Assembly (NCBI GenBank): GCA_945889235.1
Contig: CAMDBK010000134.1
Span: 1-7,916, forward strand
Reading direction: 5' to 3'
DNA length: 7,916 bases
Source: Chitinophaga pinensis
GTDB taxonomy: Bacteria; Bacteroidota; Bacteroidia; SXHM01
This document shows positions 1 through 5,043 of this stretch, in pieces (the stretch's first letter is position 1; the number at the start of each line of letters is the position of its first letter). A program made the position numbers and the translations under genes. Under the pieces are notes generated by a model. That model had not been told where the DNA came from. It did not search any database and was given only the letters and a program-made list of their open reading frames with translations.

Positions 1-258
1 GGAATTTTCATCCTGTATGGGGCGATTATTTCCTTTCAGCTTTTTAACGGATGTATCAGTATTCAAACCAACGATTAATACATCACCCAAATCTTTTGCT
101 TTTGAAAGATAATCAATGTGTCCGTAATGCAGAATATCAAAACATCCGTTGGTGAAAACAATTTTCTTTTCATAAAAACGCCAGGTATTAAGGGCTTTCT
201 GAAGAGAATCACCTGAGAGAATTTTTGAGCGGATGATATCTGATTTATTTTTCTTCAT
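1..258 (-). CDS. rfaE2: RfaE2-type heptose-1-phosphate nucleotidyltransferase, N-terminal part (cut by window edge)
   Basis: Reading leftwards from the ATG at 258-256, the frame stays open to the window edge and gives the first 86 residues. The protein begins MKKNKSDIIRSKIL. At about residues 34-48 it has FTNGCFDILHYGHIDYL, the cytidylyltransferase-fold nucleotide-binding signature with an HxGH motif (HYGH). It is followed by LIVGLNTDTSVKKLKG, the usual next block of the RfaE domain II / HldE C-terminal family. Members of about 155-165 residues add AMP to D-glycero-beta-D-manno-heptose 1-phosphate in the cytoplasm, on the way to ADP-heptose for LPS. There is no room for a kinase domain upstream, so this is the stand-alone adenylyltransferase form. 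Its first 14 bases overlap the end of the membrane-protein gene, which implies one operon and probable translational coupling. A glycerol-3-phosphate or other cytidylyltransferase of the same fold is possible, because the C-terminal half is missing. Confidence 0.85.
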   Translation of the reverse strand, partial: MKKNKSDIIRSKILSGDSLQKALNTWRFYEKKIVFTNGCFDILHYGHIDYLSKAKDLGDVLIVGLNTDTSVKKLKGNNRPIQDENS

Positions 259-1258
259 GTTGCTTTTTATTGAAAATCTGCAATAAAATTAATGAGAGAA
301 ATCCAAGCACCAAGATAAGGAATGTTTGTGCGCTCCAGGTAAGCCAGCCAAAGGCAAATCCACCGGTTTCTGAAATTCCGTAAAGAATTAAAGTTGCTTG
401 CAGAATAAGCGGGTAAGCACCTATTCCTCCCTGAGTAAAAATCATTCCGAATGTTCCAAATACAAAGGCTGACAGAATAGCATCAACTGAAATTCCGGTT
501 GTTTCAGCCAGTGCAAACGTGCTGAAATACATCATGGCAATATACATGGTCCAGATAAATAAGGAGTGGAAAATAAATGACAATTTGTTACGCACATTTT
601 TAATGGTAATCAATCCTTCGGCAAAATTTTTTGTTAGACCTGAAATGCTGTTTAAAAATGATTTCAGCTTATTCCTTAGTGCAAAAAATAAAGCAACTGC
701 AAGCAATGAAATAATTCCACCGATTACTATAACCCAACCAATAGAATCTTTTAATGAAGCTATTTTGTCTTCAACAGGAAAGAGTAAATATTTATTTATC
801 AGTTCAGCTAAAAGCTGGTATTGTGTAAACAAGGTAATAAATGTAAGCACCAAAAGAATAAGCATATCTATAAGTCTTTCAGCCAGCACAGTACCCAACA
901 ATGCCGGCAAAGGAATTTTTTCATAGCGGTTCATAATTCCGCAGCGGGTAACTTCACCCAAACGGGGGAAAGCCAGGTTTGCGAGGTATCCGATGGCCAC
1001 AGCAAAAAAGCTATTGACAAATTTTGACTTATATCCCATTGATTCCAGCATAAGTAACCATCTAAAAGCTCTGCTCAGATGACTTAACAAGCCTGCAATC
1101 ATTGCAATAATAATCCATGCGTAATTTGCTTCCCGAAAAGATTTCCATATTTCTGCTTTATCTTCAGAATCTAAATCTTTTACCACCAGCCAAATGAGAA
1201 AAACCCCAAGTCCGAGGGGGATAATGAACTTGAGGATATTAATTAACGTTTTTTTCAA
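245..1258 (-). CDS. Flippase-like multi-pass membrane protein (LPG_synthase_TM / UPF0104 family)
   Basis: A 337-residue integral membrane protein. Hydrophobic segments lie at about residues 9-26, 46-62, 80-97, 120-145, 174-195, 225-250, 259-292 and 302-328. Family-type motifs are FPRLGE (97-102) followed by R106, ERLID (127-131) and QGGIGAYP (276-283). These match the PF03706 group, which includes the flippase half of MprF and archaeal and bacterial relatives. No lysyl-transferase domain is attached, so aminoacylation of lipids is not expected; lipid or glycolipid flipping is an inference from the family. The start is a TTG at 1258-1256. The only in-frame codons before it lead straight to a TAA at 1270-1268, and the TTG shares the bases TTGA with the panD stop. 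The next in-frame ATG would be at about residue 53, inside a membrane segment. The end overlaps the rfaE2-like start by 14 bases, so it sits in the middle of the panC-panD-rfaE2 cluster. Confidence 0.88.
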   Translation of the reverse strand: MKKTLINILKFIIPLGLGVFLIWLVVKDLDSEDKAEIWKSFREANYAWIIIAMIAGLLSHLSRAFRWLLMLESMGYKSKFVNSFFAVAIGYLANLAFPRLGEVTRCGIMNRYEKIPLPALLGTVLAERLIDMLILLVLTFITLFTQYQLLAELINKYLLFPVEDKIASLKDSIGWVIVIGGIISLLAVALFFALRNKLKSFLNSISGLTKNFAEGLITIKNVRNKLSFIFHSLFIWTMYIAMMYFSTFALAETTGISVDAILSAFVFGTFGMIFTQGGIGAYPLILQATLILYGISETGGFAFGWLTWSAQTFLILVLGFLSLILLQIFNKKQHEEK

Positions 1259-1608
1259 ACGGTCAATTTATTCGTAGCTGTGTCGGGAAAGACAAGGGAA
1301 GGTTTATGCGTTCTTGCCTCTTCAAAATCAAGGAAGCCGTAACCGATAACAATAATGATATCGCCTGTTTGCACTTTTCGGGCAGCGGGACCATTCATGC
1401 AGATAACTCCTGAACCGCGCTTACCTTTTATTACATAGGTTTCAAGCCGCTCACCGTTGTTGATGTCCACAATCTGCACCCGTTCATTTTCGAGCAGATT
1501 GGCGGCATCCATCAAATCTTCATCAATGGTTATGCTGCCTATATAATTAAGGTCCGCCTGAGTAACCGTTACCCGGTGGATTTTGGATTTCATTACTTGT
1601 ATCATCAT
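1255..1608 (-). CDS. panD: Aspartate 1-decarboxylase, pyruvoyl-dependent
   Basis: PanD decarboxylates L-aspartate to beta-alanine for pantothenate synthesis in the cytoplasm. The 117-residue protein is made as a pro-enzyme that cleaves itself at Gly24-Ser25, the Ser becoming the pyruvoyl cofactor. Here YIGS places G24 and S25 exactly at the numbers used for the E. coli enzyme. K9, H11, R54, Y58 and the NGPAAR block (72-77) also sit at the expected positions, so the active site looks complete. The usual length is about 115-127. Two ATGs stand side by side at 1608 and 1605; I use the first, since it keeps the family numbering, but the second is equally possible. The TGA stop overlaps the TTG start of the flippase-like gene. 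panC lies upstream on the same strand across a gap of about 100 bases, which has its own promoter-like motif. Confidence 0.97.
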   Translation of the reverse strand: MMIQVMKSKIHRVTVTQADLNYIGSITIDEDLMDAANLLENERVQIVDINNGERLETYVIKGKRGSGVICMNGPAARKVQTGDIIIVIGYGFLDFEEARTHKPSLVFPDTATNKLTV

Positions 1609-1616
1609 AGCGGGCG

Positions 1617-1624
1617 CAAAACTA
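1617..1624 (-). promoter_or_regulatory. Possible panD promoter, -7 element TAGTTTTG
   Basis: On the minus strand this reads TAGTTTTG, a perfect match to the Bacteroidota -7 consensus TAnnTTTG. It is followed by CGCCCGCT and then the panD ATG. No good TTTG -33 element is seen; TTTA lies about 18 bases upstream. If used, transcription would begin within a few bases of the start codon, giving a very short or absent leader. Confidence 0.4.
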
Positions 1625-1640
1625 AGTAATTTGTTTGTGG

Positions 1641-1705
1641 TTTAAATGTTTAAAAGTTTGAATTGTTTAGCCTCCAACAACGATACAAACTACAAACCAT
1701 TTAAA
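1641..1705. repeat. Imperfect inverted repeat between panC and panD
   Basis: Arms 1641-1660 and 1686-1705 match in inverse: TTTAAATG pairs with CATTTAAA, then TT with AA, then AGTTTG with CAAACT, interrupted by a 1-base and a 3-base mismatch. Weaker pairing continues inward to about 1667/1679, leaving a loop near 1668-1678. The outer end reaches close to the panC stop codon at 1711-1709. The strand leaving the hairpin towards panD has no T-run, so it does not look like an intrinsic terminator. It may be a small intergenic repeat or an RNA processing or stability element. Confidence 0.55.
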
Positions 1706-1708
1706 CTC

Positions 1709-2548
1709 TTAAAACACGATATTGTCTATCAGCCGCACATCCCGTATCCAAAGCGCAACACAACCTACGGCTTTTCTTTTTGAGTTCCATTCTTCAACAG
1801 GAAGCAGGGCTTCGGAATCAACAATCTCAAAATATTCAAATTTGAAAACAGGATTTTGCCTGATACTTTCTTCAAAAATCTTTTTTACCTTTTGTGGGGT
1901 AGCAGTTTTTGTATTCGCCTTTGCTTCAATAAGTGCTTTATAAATAGCAGCGGCTTCTGCTTTTTCTTGTTCGGTAAGGCGGGTATTGCGTGAACTCATT
2001 GCCAGACCGCTTGTTTCGCGCAAGGTAGGACAGCCGATGATATTAACGGGCAGGTTTTCGGACTTAACCATGTACCTTATAATAGCCAACTGCTGGAAAT
2101 CTTTTTCACCGAAATAGGCATTGTTGGGCTGCACGATTTCAAACAAACGTTTTACCACCATTGCTACCCCATTAAAATGTCCGGGGCGGAATTTGCCTTC
2201 CATTAAGGTATCGAGTCCGCCCAAGTCAAAAACAGTGGTATCTTTTTGGGGATAGATTTCATCAATGGAAGGGAAGAACAAAACATCGCAACCGTTTTTT
2301 TGCAGGAGCTCTTTATCGGCTTCTATGGTGCGGGGGTATTTTTTTAAATCATCGGGGTTATTGAACTGGGTGGGGTTTACAAAAATGCTTGCGACCACTA
2401 CCTCGTTTTCGTGCTTTGCTTTATTAATAAGTGAACTATGACCATTGTGCAGAGCACCCATGGTAGGAACAAAGCCTACAGATTTGCCTTTTTCCCGCGC
2501 TGAAAGGAGAAATTGGTTCAGTTCAACTGCCTTTTCAAATACATTCAT
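1709..2548 (-). CDS. panC: Pantoate--beta-alanine ligase (pantothenate synthetase)
   Basis: PanC joins pantoate to beta-alanine using ATP, through a pantoyl-adenylate, to give pantothenate. The 279-residue protein has all family landmarks: VPTMGALHNGH (27-37), containing the HxGH ATP-binding motif; FVNPTQF (56-62), which binds pantoate; FRPGHFNGV (120-128); YFGEKDFQQL (145-154); and MSSRN (184-188), the KMSKS-like loop. The start is the ATG at 2548-2546, giving MNVFEKAVEL. The frame could be extended to a TTG at 2605, but family members start at the ATG, and the extension would run into the putative promoter. Length and motifs indicate an intact enzyme. It is the first gene of the leftward cluster and sits directly upstream of panD, which supplies its beta-alanine. 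panB, needed for pantoate, is not in the window. Confidence 0.97.
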   Translation of the reverse strand: MNVFEKAVELNQFLLSAREKGKSVGFVPTMGALHNGHSSLINKAKHENEVVVASIFVNPTQFNNPDDLKKYPRTIEADKELLQKNGCDVLFFPSIDEIYPQKDTTVFDLGGLDTLMEGKFRPGHFNGVAMVVKRLFEIVQPNNAYFGEKDFQQLAIIRYMVKSENLPVNIIGCPTLRETSGLAMSSRNTRLTEQEKAEAAAIYKALIEAKANTKTATPQKVKKIFEESIRQNPVFKFEYFEIVDSEALLPVEEWNSKRKAVGCVALWIRDVRLIDNIVF

Positions 2549-2602
2549 AAATAATAATTCGGTTGTATTTATCTGCTGAAAGTACTGTAAATCAATCTGA
2601 AA

Positions 2603-2634
2603 CAAAAATAAACTTCTGAAAAAGACCGTCCAAA
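2603..2634 (-). promoter_or_regulatory. panC: Promoter of panC (Bacteroidota type)
   Basis: On the minus strand, TTTG (2634-2631) is followed after exactly 20 bases by TATTTTTG (2610-2603). This fits the phylum's consensus of TTTG at -33 and TAnnTTTG at -7. Transcription should start near 2597, giving a leader of about 45-50 bases before the panC ATG. A second perfect -7 match, TAGCTTTG at 2638-2631, overlaps the -33 element but has a poorer upstream partner. Confidence 0.65.
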
Positions 2635-2645
2635 GCTATATTAAT

Positions 2646-2677
2646 TTTGAATTGTGCTAAATTATTGCTTACTTTTG
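2646..2677 (+). promoter_or_regulatory. Promoter of the GlgA-like gene (Bacteroidota type)
   Basis: TTTG at 2646-2649 is followed after exactly 20 bases by TACTTTTG at 2670-2677, matching the TTTG / TAnnTTTG consensus. Transcription would begin near 2683, leaving a leader of about 110 bases that contains a small ORF at 2707-2766. It lies back-to-back with the panC promoter; the two -33 elements are only 11 bases apart. Confidence 0.65.
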
Positions 2678-2706
2678 CATACTTATTTCCAAAAGCCTGT
2701 TGTTCT

Positions 2707-2766
2707 ATGATAGTTAAAAACCTTTCCCCTGAACAAACAGAAATAAGCAAAACACTGGCTGGATAA
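2707..2766 (+). CDS. Possible 19-residue leader peptide upstream of the GlgA-like gene
   Basis: An ATG at 2707 opens a 19-codon frame reading MIVKNLSPEQTEISKTLAG, ending in TAA at 2764-2766, 29 bases before the GlgA-like ATG and in a different frame. It would fall inside the leader of the transcript from the promoter at 2646-2677. No stem-loop alternatives or runs of a regulatory codon are obvious, and I do not recognise the peptide. A frame this short can arise by chance, so its translation is uncertain. Confidence 0.2.
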   Translation: MIVKNLSPEQTEISKTLAG

Positions 2767-2795
2767 TTCACTTATTGTTAAACCAAACTTATCAC

Positions 2796-3623
2796 ATGAA
2801 AAAAGCTAAAGTATTATTCGTTTCATCAGAAATTACGCCTTACTTAGAGGAAAGCCCAATCGGAATTATCGGTAGAAAATTACCACAGGGTATCCAGGAG
2901 AGAGGAAAAGAAATAAGAACCTTTATGCCGCGCTTTGGCTGCATCAATGAACGCAGAAACCAGTTGCATGAGGTTATCCGTTTATCAGGTATGAACCTTA
3001 TTATTAATGATAACGACCATCCTCTTATTATTAAAGTAGCTTCTATTCAATCTGCACGCATGCAGGTTTATTTTATTGATAACGAAGAATATTTTCAGCG
3101 CAAACTTACTTATGTTGATAAAGAAGGTGGCTTATTTGAGGACAGCGATGAGCGTACCATTTTCTTTTGCCGCGGGGTAATTGAAACAGTAAAAAAATTA
3201 GGCTGGGCTCCTGATGTAATTCATTGTCACGGCTGGATGACGAGTATGCTGCCGTTGATGATTAAAAAAGCGTACAGCGAAGATCCTCTTTTTGCTGAAT
3301 CAAAAATTGTTTACTCGGTTTATGACGATACATTTGAAGGACAGCTGAATGCTAAAACTGCCCTGAAATTGAAAATGGAAGGGATGAACGACAAAGACCT
3401 GAAACATTACAAAACCCCGAATTATATTAACCTTACCAAATCTGCAATTGACCACAGTGATGCAATAATAAGAGGAAGTGAAGCTACTGAGAAAGAGATT
3501 AATTCTTATCTGCGTGCTTCAGGTAAACCGGTTCTTGAATACCAAAGCCCGGAAGATTATATGGACGCTTACTCAGAGTTTTATGATGCCGTTCTGGAAG
3601 AAGAAGGGGTTTTGGCTGATTAA
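2796..3623 (+). CDS. Short GlgA-like protein: N-terminal half of a GT5 glycogen/starch synthase, probably not a normal synthase
   Basis: The 275-residue protein resembles the N-terminal Rossmann half of GT5 glycogen synthases. It has the opening VLFVSSEITPY (6-16), MPRFG (44-48), YFIDNEEYFQR (92-102), DERTIFFCRGVIE (118-130) and DVIHCHGW (140-147), which corresponds to the family's DxxHxHDW. Two essentials are missing. The KxGGL ADP-glucose-binding motif expected just after SSE is replaced by LEESPIG (17-23). The whole C-terminal GT-B half, with its catalytic Glu, is absent; full enzymes have about 470-500 residues. The stop is followed at once by a terminator, and the next gene is unrelated, so this is not a local frameshift. 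From memory, short proteins of this type are common in Bacteroidota and annotated as glycogen/starch synthase. A role in binding or regulation is an inference only. The start is the ATG at 2796; a TTG seven codons upstream is less likely. Confidence 0.88.
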   Translation: MKKAKVLFVSSEITPYLEESPIGIIGRKLPQGIQERGKEIRTFMPRFGCINERRNQLHEVIRLSGMNLIINDNDHPLIIKVASIQSARMQVYFIDNEEYFQRKLTYVDKEGGLFEDSDERTIFFCRGVIETVKKLGWAPDVIHCHGWMTSMLPLMIKKAYSEDPLFAESKIVYSVYDDTFEGQLNAKTALKLKMEGMNDKDLKHYKTPNYINLTKSAIDHSDAIIRGSEATEKEINSYLRASGKPVLEYQSPEDYMDAYSEFYDAVLEEEGVLAD

Positions 3624-3651
3624 TAATTGAACCTAATTAAATATTGATTGA

Positions 3652-3659
3652 TACTTTTG
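3652..3659 (+). promoter_or_regulatory. Possible promoter -7 element (TACTTTTG) before the DUF4270-like gene
   Basis: TACTTTTG is a perfect TAnnTTTG match. A TTG at 3627-3629 lies 22 bases upstream and could be the -33 element, with slightly long spacing. The start point would fall near 3665, inside the terminator stem of the preceding gene, and about 35 bases before the ATG at 3700. Confidence 0.45.
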
Positions 3660-3692
3660 CGGTTGCGCCCTAAGCGTGACCGCAATTTTTTT
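3659..3692 (+). terminator. Rho-independent terminator after the GlgA-like gene
   Basis: GCGGTTGCGC (3659-3668) pairs with GCGTGACCGC (3674-3683) in a 10-bp stem with two G-U pairs and the 5-base loop CCTAA. Two bases (AA) separate it from a run of seven T (3686-3692). It lies 35 bases after the TAA of the GlgA-like gene and ends that transcript. Its first bases overlap the -7 promoter motif of the next gene. Confidence 0.8.
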
Positions 3693-3699
3693 AAACCAT

Positions 3700-5019
3700 A
3701 TGCAAAACATTTCAAAGGGGAAGAGTTCAAGGTTTTTAAGCGCTTTATTTCTATTCCTGCTTATTTTAAACTCTTGTAAAAAACCTGATACCGTTGGTTT
3801 GGAAGTGCTACCTCCCGATGACCGTTTGCAGGGCGAACACACCGATACAATTACTGTTATTGCTTATACTGTTGAGGAAGATTCGTTGCTGACCTCCAAA
3901 CCAAGTTTTCATATTCTTGGTACGCATAACGACCCTGTTTTCGGGCTTTCATCATCAAGTTTTTATTCACAGTTTATATTGGAATCTGTAAACCCTGATT
4001 TTGGCCCAAATGCACAGGTAGATTCAGTAGTTCTTTCTTTGGCTTATGCCGGCTATTATGCCGACATTATGAAGCTTGGCGGTGTTCAGAGTTTCAGTGT
4101 TCATCGGGTAACGGAAGACCTAAGGGATTCTATGTATTCTAATGAAGTATTAGACTACCAGAAAATTCCGCTGGGAACCTACGAAGGTTTGATTGATACC
4201 CGCGACAGCGTTCTAATTGACACTATCAATCTTCCTCCACAAATGCGAATAAAACTGAATAACAGTTTCGGAAATGAGTTGCTCAGTTCTCAATCTATTA
4301 TGTCAGGTGATTCACTTTTTCTCCAACAATTTAAAGGGCTTTATATTACTCCTTCAACCGAAAATATACTTAGCGGAATGGGCTCACTTATTTACATTGA
4401 CCCAAGGTCAGGATATACAAAATTAACTATGTATTATCATAACGATACTACATCGGGTGATTTTGATTTTAAGATTGATCCAACCACCACCAGGCGTTTT
4501 AATCATTTTGACCATACCTATTCTGATGTGCCTGATATTGCAGCCCAATTAACCGATTCAACGCTTGGAGCTGAAAAATTATACCTGCAATCGATGGCAG
4601 GGCTGAAAGCAAAAATTACGTTCCCTTACTTAAATAACTTTCTTGCAAACGGACAAAAAATTGCGGTGAATAAAGCTCAATTAATATTTCCTGTTACTGC
4701 CGGAACAACCTCACGCTTAAGTCCGCCAGCCAGAGTAATCGTTTTGAAAATGGGAACCGATGGAAAAGAAAAATTACTGAATGATTATATTTACGAATCT
4801 GCTGATTTTTTTGGAGGATATTATAATTCAACGGAAAAAGAATATTCATTTAATATTCCAAGACATATTCAGGGTTTGTTGACAGACACAACCGCTGATA
4901 AAACAATTTACCTCCGTGTAACGGGTGCAGGAGCCACTGCAAACCGATGCGTAATAAATGGAACCCAAAACCCAAATAAGCCGTTGAAGCTCAAATTGAC
5001 TTACACAATTTTAGAGTAA
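3700..5019 (+). CDS. DUF4270-like lipoprotein of unknown function
   Basis: A 439-residue predicted lipoprotein. Basic residues K6, K8 and R11 are followed by a hydrophobic stretch (12-23) and the lipobox LNSC, with Cys26 as the lipidated residue. Mature residues begin CKKPDTVGLEVLPPDD, the usual opening of Bacteroidota DUF4270 proteins (PF14092). The rest is rich in beta-strand-like, polar sequence with recurring D-S/T pairs and no catalytic motif I recognise. Residues after the Cys (KKPD) do not form the acidic cluster typical of surface-export signals in some Bacteroidota, so periplasm-facing anchoring is possible; this is inference. The start is the ATG at 3700. A GTG at 3676 in the same frame lies inside the terminator stem and would put extra residues before the signal peptide. 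It ends 24 bases before glmS with no promoter or terminator seen between, so the two are probably co-transcribed. Confidence 0.85.
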   Translation: MQNISKGKSSRFLSALFLFLLILNSCKKPDTVGLEVLPPDDRLQGEHTDTITVIAYTVEEDSLLTSKPSFHILGTHNDPVFGLSSSSFYSQFILESVNPDFGPNAQVDSVVLSLAYAGYYADIMKLGGVQSFSVHRVTEDLRDSMYSNEVLDYQKIPLGTYEGLIDTRDSVLIDTINLPPQMRIKLNNSFGNELLSSQSIMSGDSLFLQQFKGLYITPSTENILSGMGSLIYIDPRSGYTKLTMYYHNDTTSGDFDFKIDPTTTRRFNHFDHTYSDVPDIAAQLTDSTLGAEKLYLQSMAGLKAKITFPYLNNFLANGQKIAVNKAQLIFPVTAGTTSRLSPPARVIVLKMGTDGKEKLLNDYIYESADFFGGYYNSTEKEYSFNIPRHIQGLLTDTTADKTIYLRVTGAGATANRCVINGTQNPNKPLKLKLTYTILE

Positions 5020-5043
5020 TTAATCAACTAAATACAAATTAAC

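Noticed and set aside
2549..2605. Extended panC start at the TTG at 2605, adding 19 residues
   Set aside because: Family members begin at the MNVFEK-type ATG at 2548, and the extension overlaps the predicted -7 element at 2603-2610.
2775..2795. TTG start seven codons before the GlgA-like ATG
   Set aside because: The ATG at 2796 (MKKAKVLFVSSE) fits the family opening, so the extra residues have no support.
3676..3699. GTG start for the DUF4270-like lipoprotein
   Set aside because: It lies inside the terminator stem and would place eight extra residues before a signal peptide that is complete from the ATG at 3700.
5020..5043. A glmS ribozyme upstream of glmS
   Set aside because: The gap is only 24 bases, far too short, and this ribozyme is typical of Firmicutes.
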